Positions 50,824 to 61,060 of a DNA stretch of 64,000 nt are shown piece after piece. Within the stretch, counting starts at the first letter, position 1; every line of letters starts with the position of its first letter. The position numbers and the translations under genes are program-made. The notes under the pieces were generated by a model that saw nothing but the letters and a program-made list of their open reading frames with translations, searched no databases and was not told where the DNA came from. The stretch comes from Clostridia bacterium (GTDB lineage: Bacteria; Bacillota; Clostridia; Christensenellales; Aristaeellaceae): contig JAFWEJ010000005.1 in the NCBI GenBank assembly GCA_017512985.1, positions 124,001 to 188,000 on the forward strand, given 5' to 3'.

Positions 50824-51545
50824 TGAGCGCCATCCTGATCACAGGCGCCTCCCATGGCGTGGGCAGGGCATTCGCCGTTGCCTGCGCGCAGTCCGGGCGC
50901 TTCAGCAAAATCATCCTGAACAGCGGCAGCGACAAAGCCGCCCTGGAGGATACCGCCCGCCGCGTTTCCGCAGCGGGCGATCTTGTCTGCGCCTTTGACG
51001 CGGGCGACGTCAGCGACCTCGCCTATGTGCGGGGCCTGCGGGAACGCTTCGGCCCGGTGGACACGCTGGTCAACAACGCCGCCGTGTCTTACGTCGGCCT
51101 GCTGACGGACATGGCGCCGGAGGACTGGGACCGCGTCATGCGCGTGAACGTGACCGCCCTGTACAACACCTGCCATACCTATGTGCCGGACATGATCCGC
51201 GCCGGCGGCGGGCGGATCCTGAACGTTTCCTCCGTCTGGGGCCTGGCCGGCGCCAGCTGCGAAGTGGCCTACAGCGCCTCCAAGGGCGCGGTGAACGCCT
51301 TCACCAAAGCCCTGGCAAAGGAGCTCGCCCCGTCGCACATCCGCGTGAACGCCATCGCCCCGGGCATCCTGGACACCCGCATGAACGCGCACCTTTCGGA
51401 AAATGAAACCGCGGAGATCCGTGACCAGATCCCCGCGGGCTATATCGCCTCCCCGGAGGAAGCGGCGCAGGCGATGCTCCGCCTCCTCGAGATGCCTGAA
51501 TACTTTAACGGTGAGATCGTCCGTTTCGACGGATGCTGGATATGA
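50823..51545 (+). CDS. Short-chain dehydrogenase/reductase (FabG-like)
   Basis: 240 residues. Cofactor loop TGASHGVGRAF, NNAAVS, catalytic Ser in NVSSVWGL, the Y-x-x-x-K pair in YSASKGAVNAF, and IRVNAIAPGILDT are all in place; it resembles 3-oxoacyl-ACP reductases, but the substrate cannot be read from sequence. Its ATG overlaps the stop of the VanY-like gene (TGATG), so the two are translationally coupled. Its 3' end overlaps the convergent EamA gene by 41 bases. Confidence 0.85.
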   Translation: MSAILITGASHGVGRAFAVACAQSGRFSKIILNSGSDKAALEDTARRVSAAGDLVCAFDAGDVSDLAYVRGLRERFGPVDTLVNNAAVSYVGLLTDMAPEDWDRVMRVNVTALYNTCHTYVPDMIRAGGGRILNVSSVWGLAGASCEVAYSASKGAVNAFTKALAKELAPSHIRVNAIAPGILDTRMNAHLSENETAEIRDQIPAGYIASPEEAAQAMLRLLEMPEYFNGEIVRFDGCWI

Positions 51546-52431
51546 CCGGCGAAAGCTGGGCCAGGATCACCGCGGAAAACATAAGGATACATCCGGCGGC
51601 CTCGCGGGCCTTCATTTTTTCGCCCAGGAGCAGCGCGCCGGTCAGCGTCGCGAAAACCGCCTCCAGGCACATCAGGATCGACGCCACTGTCGGATCGGTG
51701 TCCCGCTGGCCGAGCACCTGCAGGGTATAACCTACCGCGCCGGACATCACGCCGGCGTAGAGGATCGGGATGAGCGCGTCCCGGACGCCTTCCCAGGTGA
51801 TCGTCTCCGTCGCCAGGGCAATGAGCATCGACAGCCCGCCCGTGACAAAAAACTCGTCCCGGGCCAGCCGCACGCCGCTCACCCGCGGGGCGTAATGGTC
51901 CACGCACAGGATCTGGAAAGTGAAGCACACCGCGCAGCCGAGCACCAGCAGGTCCCCGCCCTGCAGCGTGAACCCGCCGCCGGCGGGCATGCACAGCAGC
52001 CACAGCGAGAACACCGCGATGGCGACGCCCAGCCAGATGACCTTTCCCGGATTCTTCCGGAACAGAAGCCACGCGGCCACCGGCACCAGCACCACATACA
52101 GCGCCGTGATGAAGCCGGCCTTGCCGGCGGTGGTCGTCACCAGCCCCATCTGCTGCAGCGAGGTGGCAATGAAAAGCAGCGCGCCGCACAGTACGCCGGC
52201 CAGCCGCTGCTCCCTGTGATCCGGCTCCGTATAATCCGGGGCTTTTTTGTTTTTCGCTTCAAAGATCCGGGTGACGGGAACCATCACCAGCCACGCCAGC
52301 AGCATCCGGATGCCGTTGAAGGTATAGGGGCCCATGTGGTCCATGCCGACGCGCTGCGCGACGAACGCGGCGCCCCAGATGACCGAGCCCAGCAGAAGCA
52401 GCAGGCTGCCCCTCAATGATTTGCGGTCCAT
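51505..52431 (-). CDS. DMT-superfamily (EamA) transporter
   Basis: 308 residues with ten membrane helices in two EamA repeats. The first opens SLLLLLGSVIWGAAFVAQRVGM, the second begins around DLLVLGCAVCFTFQILCVD and includes MCLEAVFATLTGALLLGEKM, a typical EamA end motif. Drug/metabolite exporter-like; substrate unknown. It is 20 bases downstream of the serine acetyltransferase gene on the same strand, which makes export of a cysteine-pathway metabolite possible but unproven. Confidence 0.85.
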   Translation of the reverse strand: MDRKSLRGSLLLLLGSVIWGAAFVAQRVGMDHMGPYTFNGIRMLLAWLVMVPVTRIFEAKNKKAPDYTEPDHREQRLAGVLCGALLFIATSLQQMGLVTTTAGKAGFITALYVVLVPVAAWLLFRKNPGKVIWLGVAIAVFSLWLLCMPAGGGFTLQGGDLLVLGCAVCFTFQILCVDHYAPRVSGVRLARDEFFVTGGLSMLIALATETITWEGVRDALIPILYAGVMSGAVGYTLQVLGQRDTDPTVASILMCLEAVFATLTGALLLGEKMKAREAAGCILMFSAVILAQLSPVISSIRRNGRSHR

Positions 52432-52451
52432 GGTTTACTTCCGATCGCTGA

Positions 52452-53297
52452 TTATTCTTCCCGGTAGGTCACGACGCTTCCCGCTTCCACCGAGCGGGTC
52501 AGCCAGGTGTTGCCGCCGATGACGCAGTTGTCCCCGATGACGGTGTCCCCGCCGAGGATCGTCGCGTTGGCGTAGATCACCACGTGGTTCCCGATGTCCG
52601 GGTGCCGCTTGATGTTCTTGACCGGATTGCCGTTCTCATCCAGCTCGAAGCTGCGCGCGCCGAGCGTCACGCCCTGGTACAGTTTCACATGGTTGCCGAT
52701 CGTCGTCGTCTCGCCGATGACGATACCGGTGCCGTGGTCAATGAAGAAGTACTCCCCGACCGTCGCGCCGGGATGGATATCGATCCCGGTCTTCTCATGC
52801 GCGTATTCCGTCATGATGCGGGGAATCAGCGGGGCCTTCAGCACATACAGCTCATGCGCCAGGCGGAAAATGGAGACGGCCCGGAACCCGGGATAGGTGA
52901 TCATGACCTCTTCCCGGCAGCTTGCGGCGGGGTCGCCCTCGTACAGGGCTTCCACGTCCAGCAGCAGCAGGCGTTTGATCTCCGGCAGGCGCTTCGCGAA
53001 GCCCGCGCCGATCCGGTCGGCGGCTTCCCGCGCCGCGCCGTCCTCCAGGCCCTGGAAGCGCATCGCCGCCGCCAGCTGGTCCTGCAGCCGGTACAGCGCG
53101 CGGCTGAGCAGCGTCTCGTCCGCCATGTCCGGATATTCCCGCCGGAACGCCATGGGGAACAGCAGGGCCTGCAGCTCGTGGATCACTTTCACGATCTCCT
53201 GCCGGTCCGGCGGCGGACAGCTGTGCGCGCCGCAATGGATCTGCTCCGTCGTCACCCTGCCCAGCGCCTCCGCCGTTTCCCTGATCTCTTCCTTCAT
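52452..53297 (-). CDS. Serine O-acetyltransferase (EpsC/CysE type)
   Basis: 281 residues. It transfers acetyl from acetyl-CoA to L-serine, the first step of cysteine synthesis. An N-terminal helical domain (to about residue 150) precedes the left-handed beta-helix with hexapeptide repeats: ITYPGFRAVSIFRLAHELY, GIDIHPGATVGEYFFIDHGTGIVIGETTTIGNHVKLYQGVTLGA, and RHPDIGNHVVIYANATILGG. The catalytic His/Asp of DHGTG are present. The SATase-specific IHPGA and RHP motifs distinguish it from other hexapeptide transferases. MetY at 33.7 kb is a possible functional partner. Confidence 0.88.
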   Translation of the reverse strand: MKEEIRETAEALGRVTTEQIHCGAHSCPPPDRQEIVKVIHELQALLFPMAFRREYPDMADETLLSRALYRLQDQLAAAMRFQGLEDGAAREAADRIGAGFAKRLPEIKRLLLLDVEALYEGDPAASCREEVMITYPGFRAVSIFRLAHELYVLKAPLIPRIMTEYAHEKTGIDIHPGATVGEYFFIDHGTGIVIGETTTIGNHVKLYQGVTLGARSFELDENGNPVKNIKRHPDIGNHVVIYANATILGGDTVIGDNCVIGGNTWLTRSVEAGSVVTYREE

Positions 53298-53376
53298 GCT
53301 GTTTCCTCCCCGCGGACATTCGTCAATAATGAAGTATTATACCTTTTCCGCCAATGCCTCCGCAAGCATCCGGCCC

Positions 53377-53412
53377 AAAAAAGAACAGGGGAACGGCAGA
53401 ACCGTTCCCCTG
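53377..53412 (-). terminator. Terminator after the Pro-Thr-repeat protein gene
   Basis: On the minus strand CAGGGGAACGG TTCTG CCGTTCCCCTG followed by a TTCTTTTTT run. Confidence 0.88.
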
Positions 53413-53427
53413 CGGCCTGATACGGGG

Positions 53428-54720
53428 TTAGTAGGCCTTGTCCTCTTCGGTCGTCCAGATTCTGCCGTCTGACAGCTGCTGGACCACCGTCATGTGGATG
53501 GTGCCGTGTTCGGGCGCCCAGGCCGGCCGTTTCAGGAATATCCGTGCGTGGTAGAACCACCTGGTTTCCGTGCCGGGCTCGTTGAACTCCGCGAACGGGT
53601 CTTCCTCCCTGGTCACCTGGATTTCGCATTCCTCCGGCAGGATCTTCCTTCCGTCAATGGAGAGAGATACGCTCAGCACCGTATTTTCCGGCGATGTGAC
53701 AACCCGTTCCGGCTCGTCCATCACCAGGGAAACCGGAGTCGTGCTCTCATAGGTAGTGAAACGGAAGTAGCCGGGCCGGTTCCATTCGTTCGCCGGTTCG
53801 TCGTCCGGCCAGTACATGACGCCCCATCCCTGTTCCTGGACGTCCTTCACGCTGTATTCCAGCGTCTTTTCGCCTTCCGCGCTGTCATAGCGCACCGTCA
53901 CATGCAGCTCCAGGTCCTCCGGGAAGGCGTCCTTCGCGTCATACTCGGCCATATGCGCCATGTAGATGTCTCCGGCTTCCACGGTCGGAACCGTAAACTC
54001 GCCCGCGGCAATCTGCTCCGCCGTCAGTTCGTATTCCGCGACAGTCAGGGAGAGGATCGGCTCCCGGATCTCCGCCTTCACGCCGGTCACATTCCGCGTG
54101 TTCTTCAGGGTGATCTTTCCGTTCTTCCGGGAGGAGAAACCGATAAAGGTCACGTCCGCCGACGGTTCCTCATAGGCGGGGGTGGGCTCCGGCGTAGGCG
54201 TAGGCGTGGGCGTGGGCGTGGGCGTCGGGGTCGGCGTAGGCGTAGGCGTAGGCGTAGGTGTGGGCGTGGGCGTCGGCGTCGGGGTAGGCGTGGGCGTGGG
54301 CGTAGGCGTGGGCGTCGGTGTGGGCGTCGGCGTCGGGGTCGGCGTAGGCGTGGGCGTCGGCGTCGGGGTCGGCGTAGGCGTGGGCGTCGGCGTCGGGGTC
54401 GGCGTCGGAGTCGGCGTCGGAGTGGCGGTCACAACAACCGTGGGCGTCGGCGTCGGCACGACGATCGGCGACAGCTCCACCGGGCCCGCCGCCAGGATGG
54501 CCCCCGCCGTAATGACGATCGCCGCGGTCAGCCGCAGGACCGCCTGGGCCCTCTGGCGCCGCTTTTTCCGCGTTTTCCGGACGTCCGGCATCTTCTCCCC
54601 GGCCGCGGGCATGGCTTCGCCCGGCGTCCGGCGCCTGCCGGATGCCTTCGCGCTGCCGCGGAACTCGTCCGGCAGCGGAGCAAATTCCTGCCCCCGGGAA
54701 TTGAATTCGTCAGGCTTCAT
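53428..54720 (-). CDS. Single-pass membrane protein with long Pro-Thr repeat stalk
   Basis: 430 residues. A basic cytoplasmic N-terminus ([12 protein letters not shown]) precedes one membrane segment ([18 protein letters not shown], residues 62-80). Residues about 87-178 are mostly P-T dipeptides, an extended wall-spanning stalk. Beyond it are beta domains: [19 protein letters not shown] and later [24 protein letters not shown], ending with WTTEEDKAY. No family recognised for the exposed part. It begins 3 bases after mscS, so the two form an operon and this could be an envelope partner of the channel. Confidence 0.7.
   Translation of the reverse strand: MKPDEFNSRGQEFAPLPDEFRGSAKASGRRRTPGEAMPAAGEKMPDVRKTRKKRRQRAQAVLRLTAAIVITAGAILAAGPVELSPIVVPTPTPTVVVTATPTPTPTPTPTPTPTPTPTPTPTPTPTPTPTPTPTPTPTPTPTPTPTPTPTPTPTPTPTPTPTPTPTPTPTPTPTPTPEPTPAYEEPSADVTFIGFSSRKNGKITLKNTRNVTGVKAEIREPILSLTVAEYELTAEQIAAGEFTVPTVEAGDIYMAHMAEYDAKDAFPEDLELHVTVRYDSAEGEKTLEYSVKDVQEQGWGVMYWPDDEPANEWNRPGYFRFTTYESTTPVSLVMDEPERVVTSPENTVLSVSLSIDGRKILPEECEIQVTREEDPFAEFNEPGTETRWFYHARIFLKRPAWAPEHGTIHMTVVQQLSDGRIWTTEEDKAY
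54180..54440. repeat. Hexanucleotide microsatellite encoding the Pro-Thr tract
   Basis: About 40 units of GGCGTN on the plus strand (GTGGGC, GTAGGC, GTCGGC variants), in a multiple of three so length changes by whole units stay in frame. Third positions vary, indicating age or purging. The tract is coding on the minus strand. Confidence 0.9.
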
Positions 54721-54723
54721 GGC

Positions 54724-55620
54724 TTATTTCTGATGCAGGTCGATCTGCCGGTAAGGAACCTCAACGCCGGCTTCGCGGAATTTGACAAGGAGTTCGCGGT
54801 TGAGGACGCGCTGCACCTTGTAGATGTTACTCTCCTCCACTTCGACAAAGAAGCGCAGCGTGACGCCGGATTCGCCCAGCTCCTGCACGCCCAGGTAAAC
54901 GGGCGCGGCGAGCATGACGTCCCTGTGCTCCTCATAGATCCTGTCCAGGATGCCGGGAATCTGCTCCTCAAAGGCGGGCAGGTCCGTCTCATACGGGATC
55001 TGGATATCCGACAGCGAGCGGGACGCGTGGTCCGAGCGGTTCAGGATATCCTTCATATTGGAATTGTTGATGATTTTGATGTTGCCGCCGGGATCGGTGA
55101 TGCTGGTGGTGCGGATGCCGATGTCCGTGACCGTTCCGCGGAAACCGCCGACCTCCACGATGTCGCCGACGTTGTACTGGTTTTCAAACAGCATGAAGAA
55201 ACCGGTGATCACATCCTCAATCAGGCTCTCCGCGCCGAAGCCGACAATCAGGGCGACGACGCCGACCGAGGCCAGGATCGTCGACACGTTCACGCCGATG
55301 ATGCTCAGCCCCCAGCAGAGGATGACGATCGCCGCGGCATAGCGCAGCAGGCTCTGGGTGATGGTGATCACTGTGGCCGAACGGTGGGATTTGCGCTTGA
55401 ACAGCCCCAGCAGCAGCACCAGCAGCTTCTCCGCGGCCAGCACCAGGAAGATCATCATCACCAGGGTGATCACGGTGTTGAAGTTGATGAACTTGATCCG
55501 GCCCAGTGCGTTTCCGGCCTCGCTGAATATCCCGCGGCTGATCCCCAGGCCCAGCGCGGCGCCGCCGATCGCCAGGCAGATCAGCAGCCCGATCAGCTGC
55601 TTGCCCTTCTTTTCCTTCAT
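54724..55620 (-). CDS. Small-conductance mechanosensitive channel (MscS family)
   Basis: 298 residues. Four hydrophobic segments; the pore helix is VSTILASVGVVALIVGFGAESLIEDVITGFFMLFENQYNVGD, with the Gly/Ala packing of MscS TM3 and the following beta-domain start. The cytoplasmic beta and alpha/beta domains include VEVGGFRGTVTDIGIRTTSI and GNIKIINNSNM. It releases solutes on hypo-osmotic shock. Upstream of, and coupled to, the Pro-Thr-repeat membrane protein. Confidence 0.92.
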   Translation of the reverse strand: MKEKKGKQLIGLLICLAIGGAALGLGISRGIFSEAGNALGRIKFINFNTVITLVMMIFLVLAAEKLLVLLLGLFKRKSHRSATVITITQSLLRYAAAIVILCWGLSIIGVNVSTILASVGVVALIVGFGAESLIEDVITGFFMLFENQYNVGDIVEVGGFRGTVTDIGIRTTSITDPGGNIKIINNSNMKDILNRSDHASRSLSDIQIPYETDLPAFEEQIPGILDRIYEEHRDVMLAAPVYLGVQELGESGVTLRFFVEVEESNIYKVQRVLNRELLVKFREAGVEVPYRQIDLHQK

Positions 55621-55759
55621 GTCGGTTCCTCCTTTGTCTGTGTCACTTCAGGAATCATATCTCAGGATTCCCCTGCGGGGGATCCCGTTATGCAGTTTTC
55701 CTGTCCGGTTTTCCTGCTTCTATCATACCTTCTGTTCGCCCGCGGATCAAGGGGCAATT

Positions 55760-55783
55760 GAAAACGCCGCCCGAAGGCGGCGT
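55760..55783 (-). terminator. Terminator after trpS
   Basis: On the minus strand ACGCCGCC TTCG GGCGGCGT then TTTC. Confidence 0.8.
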
Positions 55784-55791
55784 CTGCTGTA

Positions 55792-56892
<1,101 letters not shown>

Positions 56893-57062
56893 ACCCATTC
56901 CTCCAGGATTGCAGTTGCTTATCCCTGCCACTATACCACGAAACAGCGCTGAAAGAAAGAGAAACCGGATCCCCCGTTTCATTTTTCAGGGATAAATGGT
57001 ATCATAAAAACCCGTTATCCCGCCGGATAACGGCAACCGCGACGGAAAAGGCTGTGAAGAGA

Positions 57063-57662
57063 ATGAATATCTACGTGGATTTCGACGACTGCCTGTGCGA
57101 GACCGGAAGGGCCTTCGCCTCCCTTGCCGCGGATCTTTTCGGCATCCGCGTGCCCTATGAGGAAATGCGGCATTTCAACCTGCAGAAAGCCTTCTGCCTG
57201 ACGGATGAGCAGTACGGCCGGCTGCTCGCCGAAGGCCACGAGCCGGAGGTGCTCCTGTCCTTTGAGGAAACGCCCGGCGCGCCGGAAACCATCCGTGAAT
57301 GGATCGCCGGGGGCCACAGCGTGTCGGTCATCACCGGCCGCCCGTTCAGCTCATACGAACCGTCCCGCGCGTGGCTGGACCGCCGCGGCCTCCGGAATGT
57401 CCCGCTGTACTGCCTGGACAAATACGGCCGGGAAAACTTCATCAAGGACAGTGAATTCAGCCTGAAGCTGGAAGATTATTACAAAATGAAATTCGATTAC
57501 GCGGTGGAGGATTCCCCCCTGGCTTTCCGGTTCTTCGACCACCTGCCGGACCTGCGGGTGCTTGTCTTTGACCGGCCCTGGAACAGGGAGGCGGTATTTC
57601 CGAACGATCGCTACCGCAGATGTTTCGACTGGGAAAGCATCCGGAAGATCACCGCCGGATAA
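57063..57662 (+). CDS. HAD-superfamily 5'-nucleotidase-like protein (NT5C type)
   Basis: 199 residues. HAD motif I VDFDDCLCETG carries the nucleophile and acid Asp (DxD is D-F-D), motif II SVITGRPFSSYEPSRAWL, and motif III/IV region FDYAVEDSPLAFRFF with Asp pair E-D. The pattern resembles the deoxyribonucleotidase group (PF06941) that dephosphorylates nucleoside monophosphates, but the substrate is not certain. ATG 57063 is preferred to a GTG three codons earlier because of distance to AAAAGG. It is divergent from trpS. Confidence 0.72.
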   Translation: MNIYVDFDDCLCETGRAFASLAADLFGIRVPYEEMRHFNLQKAFCLTDEQYGRLLAEGHEPEVLLSFEETPGAPETIREWIAGGHSVSVITGRPFSSYEPSRAWLDRRGLRNVPLYCLDKYGRENFIKDSEFSLKLEDYYKMKFDYAVEDSPLAFRFFDHLPDLRVLVFDRPWNREAVFPNDRYRRCFDWESIRKITAG

Positions 57663-57663
57663 T

Positions 57664-57693
57664 AAAGCCGGAAGCTTTTGCTTCCGGCTTTTT
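57664..57693. terminator. Bidirectional terminator between the HAD gene and glgB
   Basis: AAAGCCGGAAGC TTTT GCTTCCGGCTTTTT, nearly perfect on both strands. Confidence 0.88.
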
Positions 57694-57704
57694 CATGCCC
57701 TGTT

Positions 57705-59642
57705 TCATTCCTCCGGGATCTTCCGGACCCGGAAGAACACCGCGGCCAGCGGCGGGAGGACAATGCCGCAGGAGAAGGGATGCTCCTCCTGGGGAACCGC
57801 TTCCGTGCGGAGCACCGTGCCGTTGTACAGGTTGCTGCCGCCGAATTCCGCCCGGTCGGAATTGAGAACCTCCTCCAGCTCGCAGTCAAAGGGCAGGCCG
57901 AGGCGGTAATCCAGGTAGGGCTGGGGCGTGAAGTTCACCGCGCAGGCGATCGCGCCGTCTTCGCCGTCCAGGCGCATCACGGCCGCGACGCTCCGGTCCC
58001 TGTCGTTCACGTTCAGCCACTTGAAGCCGTCCCAGCTGTCGTCGATCCTGTGCAGGGCGGGCTCGCCGCTGTACAGGCGGTTCAGCGCCTTCACATATTT
58101 CTGCAGTTCCGGGTGCCGCTCATACCCGAGCAGGAACCAGTCCAGCTGTTCCCAGTCCCGCCATTCCACAAACTGGCCGAACTCCCCGCCCATGAACAGC
58201 AGCTTCTTGCCGGGATGCGCCATGTAATACCCGTACAGCGCGCGCAGGCCCGCGAACTTCTGCCACAGGTCGCCGGGCTGCTTGTCGATCATGGAATGCT
58301 TGCAGTGGACCACCTCGTCGTGGGAGAAGGGCAGCACATAATTCTCGCTGAAGGCGTACATCATCGAGAAGGTGATCTTTTCGTGGTGGTACTTCCGGTA
58401 GATCGGGTCCATGTCGATATAAGACAGGATATCGTTCATCCAGCCCATGTTCCATTTGAAGGTGAAGCCCAGGCCGCCGTCCTCCACGGGATGGGTGACC
58501 TTGGGATAGGCGGTGGATTCCTCCGCCACGGTGATCGCGCCGGGGCAGAGCCTGTTCACGGTCTCATTCATTTTCTGCAGGAAGCGCACCGCGTCCAGGT
58601 TCTCATGCCCGCCGTGCTCGTTGGGCACCCACTGGCCCGGTTCCTTGCCGAAGTCCAGGTACAGCATGCAGCTGACCGCGTCGCAGCGCAGGCCGTCGGC
58701 GTGGTACTCCCTGAGCCAGAAAAGCGCGTTGGACAGCAGGTAGCTGACCGCCTCGCCCCGGGCGTAGTCGAACAGCAGCGTTCCCCACTGCGGCATTTCC
58801 GCGCGGCGGGAATCCGCGTGCTCATAGCAGGGCGTGCCGTCAAACAGGCGCAGTCCCGCCTCGTCCTTCGGGAAATGGGCGGGAACCCAGTCCAGGATCA
58901 CCGCGACGCCCGCCTGGTGCAACCGGTCCACCAGGTACCGGAACTGGTCCGGCGTGCCGTAGCGGGAGGTCGGCGCGTAATAGCCGATCACCTGGTAGCC
59001 CCAGGAACCGTCAAAGGGATGCTCCATCACCGGCATGAACTCCACGTGCGTATAGCCCATGTCCTGCAGGTAGGGCACCAGCCGGTCGGCAATCTCGGCG
59101 TAGTTCAGGATGCGCCCGTTCTCTCCCCTCTGCCAGGTGCCCAGGTGCATCTCGTAGATGTTCATGGGCCGGCGGAGGGGTGTTTTTTCCTTCCGCGCCT
59201 CCATCCATTCGCCATCGTTCCACTGATACTCCGCCAGGCTCCGCAGCCTGCTGCCGTTGCTGGGCCGCAGTTCCATCTCAAAGCCGTAGGGATCGGCCCG
59301 CATGTGCCATTCCCCGTTTGCGCAGAGGATATCGTATTTGTAGGTGCGCAGCTGCTCCGCGGCCTCCGCGTCGCCCGGCTGCTCCGGGCGGAACAGCCTG
59401 TCCGGCAGCCGCAGCTCCCAGATGCCGTCGTACTGCTTGGCCATGGGATACGCTTCCCTGTCCCAGCCGCAGAACCCGCCCACCAGGGAGACGCGCTGCG
59501 CGTTGGGCGCCCAGACGGAGAAATGCCATTTCAGTTCCCCGTTCTCCTCCACAGGATGCGCGCCCAGGAAATCATACGCGTCCGCGCAGTTCCCCATATG
59601 AAAGCTTTCGCGCCGCTGCCCGTCCGGCGGATTGTACCACAT
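57705..59642 (-). CDS. glgB: 1,4-alpha-glucan branching enzyme
   Basis: 645 residues, GH13/CBM48. It forms alpha-1,6 branches in glycogen. The N-terminal CBM48 has WHFSVWAPNAQRVSLVGGFCGWD; the catalytic barrel shows MYEMHLGTW, EFMPVMEHPFDGSWGYQ, the nucleophile in DGLRCDAVSCML, acid/base in TVAEESTAYP, and FSHDEVVHCKHSM. ATG 59642 starts at the conserved region after a G-rich site; a frame 17 codons longer begins at 59693. No other glycogen genes are adjacent, so it is solitary here. Confidence 0.93.
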   Translation of the reverse strand: MWYNPPDGQRRESFHMGNCADAYDFLGAHPVEENGELKWHFSVWAPNAQRVSLVGGFCGWDREAYPMAKQYDGIWELRLPDRLFRPEQPGDAEAAEQLRTYKYDILCANGEWHMRADPYGFEMELRPSNGSRLRSLAEYQWNDGEWMEARKEKTPLRRPMNIYEMHLGTWQRGENGRILNYAEIADRLVPYLQDMGYTHVEFMPVMEHPFDGSWGYQVIGYYAPTSRYGTPDQFRYLVDRLHQAGVAVILDWVPAHFPKDEAGLRLFDGTPCYEHADSRRAEMPQWGTLLFDYARGEAVSYLLSNALFWLREYHADGLRCDAVSCMLYLDFGKEPGQWVPNEHGGHENLDAVRFLQKMNETVNRLCPGAITVAEESTAYPKVTHPVEDGGLGFTFKWNMGWMNDILSYIDMDPIYRKYHHEKITFSMMYAFSENYVLPFSHDEVVHCKHSMIDKQPGDLWQKFAGLRALYGYYMAHPGKKLLFMGGEFGQFVEWRDWEQLDWFLLGYERHPELQKYVKALNRLYSGEPALHRIDDSWDGFKWLNVNDRDRSVAAVMRLDGEDGAIACAVNFTPQPYLDYRLGLPFDCELEEVLNSDRAEFGGSNLYNGTVLRTEAVPQEEHPFSCGIVLPPLAAVFFRVRKIPEE

Positions 59643-59769
59643 AGAACCGAGCCCCCCCTTTTTTGTTTTTCCGTTAAGATGATTATACATCATATTTCAG
59701 AAAAGGACAGGTTTTTTCTGCCAAAGATCCGAAAGATATGGTATGATCGGAGCAAAGGGGGGTGGCGCC

Positions 59770-61041
59770 ATGATTCCTTCACGGCAGGAAGCGGAAAGAC
59801 TGCTGACGGAAGCGGAAAGCTGCAACCCCGGGCCCTGGGGAAACCACAGCCGCGTCGCGGCCCACTGCGCCGAAAAGATCGCGGAAGCCTGCGAAGGGAT
59901 GGACCCCGAAAAGGCGTATGTCCTCGGACTGCTGCACGATATCGGCCGGAAGTTCGGCGTCCGTCACCTCGGGCATGTATCGGACGGGTATTCCTGGATG
60001 ATGTTCCTGGGATACGACGAGGCCGCCCGGATCTGCCTGACCCATTCCTTCAACAATTATGAAGTGGACGAATATATCGGGAAGTTCGATACGACCAATG
60101 AAGAGCTGGAGCTCATCCGGTCCGGGCTCAGGAAAGTAGTTCCGGACGACTACGACAGGCTGATCCAGCTGTGCGACGCACTGGCGGGAAGCGAAGGCGT
60201 CATGAACATCGAGGACCGGATGAACGACGTCAGAAGAAGATACGGGCGTTTCCCGCAGCCCAAATGGGATTCAAACCTGGCCCTGAAGGCCTATTTTGAA
60301 GAAAAAGCGCGGAAAAGCGTCTATGACCTGACGGAGAAAGCCACTTTCAGGCTGCCGGGGAACGAAAGGATCATGAGCCTGCCGCTTCTGTACCGGGCCG
60401 CGCGGCAGGGCAGATTCGGCACACGGACTGAATTCAGCCGGGGCAGCGTCACGGACGCGCTGTTTGTTTACCTGGACGGCGAACCGGAACCCGCTTCCGC
60501 CGCCGAGGTGGGCGCGCGTTACAGGGTCCGGCCGCTGGTCTGCCTGACAGAAGCCTGGAAGGCGCATATTGAGGCGCGGTACCCCGGTGTGAAGGTATAC
60601 CGCCGTACGCAGATGAAACCGGCGTCCCGCTTCATCCTGCCGGAAAACCTGACGGTCCCGGAAGGCTTCCGGCTGGCCGGGATAGATGAGGCGGCCTTCG
60701 GGAAACATCCGTTTTCCCACGGGGCCAACTATCCTTCCTGGGGCGCTTTCCGGGCGGAAGGTTCCGGTGCCGTCGTGTACCGCGGCGGAGAGATCGTTGC
60801 CTCCTCCTCCTCCTTCCTGAGCCTGGACGGCGAACTGGAACTGGACGTATCCACGGCGGAAGGCTTCCGGGGAATGCGCCTGGCTTCCGCCTGCGTTTCC
60901 TTCATGCTGCGGGACTGCATGGAACGTGGTTTCACCGTCCACTGGGACGCGCAGAATGAGATTTCCCTGCACCTGGCGCGGAAATTCGGCTTTGAGGCCG
61001 AAACAGAATACCCGGTGTACTGGCTGTCGGAAAAAGACTGA
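59770..61041 (+). CDS. HD-domain hydrolase fused to GNAT-type acetyltransferase
   Basis: 423 residues. Residues 1-180 are an HD domain: NHSRVAAHCAEKIAEA (first His), GLLHDIGRKFG (HD pair) and LCDALAG (distal Asp), as in metal phosphohydrolases. Residues about 185-423 are a GNAT-like domain with GAFRAEGSGAVVYRGGEIVASSSSFLSLDGELELDVSTAEGFRGMRLASACVSFMLRDCMERG and WDAQNEISLHLARKFGFE, matching the PF12746-type acetyltransferase pattern. Each half is complete, so this is likely a genuine fusion and not a missed stop. The substrate is unknown. It opens a plus-strand run of seven genes. Confidence 0.78.
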   Translation: MIPSRQEAERLLTEAESCNPGPWGNHSRVAAHCAEKIAEACEGMDPEKAYVLGLLHDIGRKFGVRHLGHVSDGYSWMMFLGYDEAARICLTHSFNNYEVDEYIGKFDTTNEELELIRSGLRKVVPDDYDRLIQLCDALAGSEGVMNIEDRMNDVRRRYGRFPQPKWDSNLALKAYFEEKARKSVYDLTEKATFRLPGNERIMSLPLLYRAARQGRFGTRTEFSRGSVTDALFVYLDGEPEPASAAEVGARYRVRPLVCLTEAWKAHIEARYPGVKVYRRTQMKPASRFILPENLTVPEGFRLAGIDEAAFGKHPFSHGANYPSWGAFRAEGSGAVVYRGGEIVASSSSFLSLDGELELDVSTAEGFRGMRLASACVSFMLRDCMERGFTVHWDAQNEISLHLARKFGFEAETEYPVYWLSEKD

Positions 61042-61060
61042 CCTGAAAGGAAGCATGGAG

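Noticed and set aside
54180-54440. CRISPR-like regular repeat
   Set aside because: Units are 6 bases and contiguous with no spacers; it is a coding microsatellite.
54182-54733. A Gly-Val repeat protein (elastin-like) on the plus strand
   Set aside because: It is the complement of the Pro-Thr tract; the minus-strand frame has a membrane segment, flanking domains and operon context.
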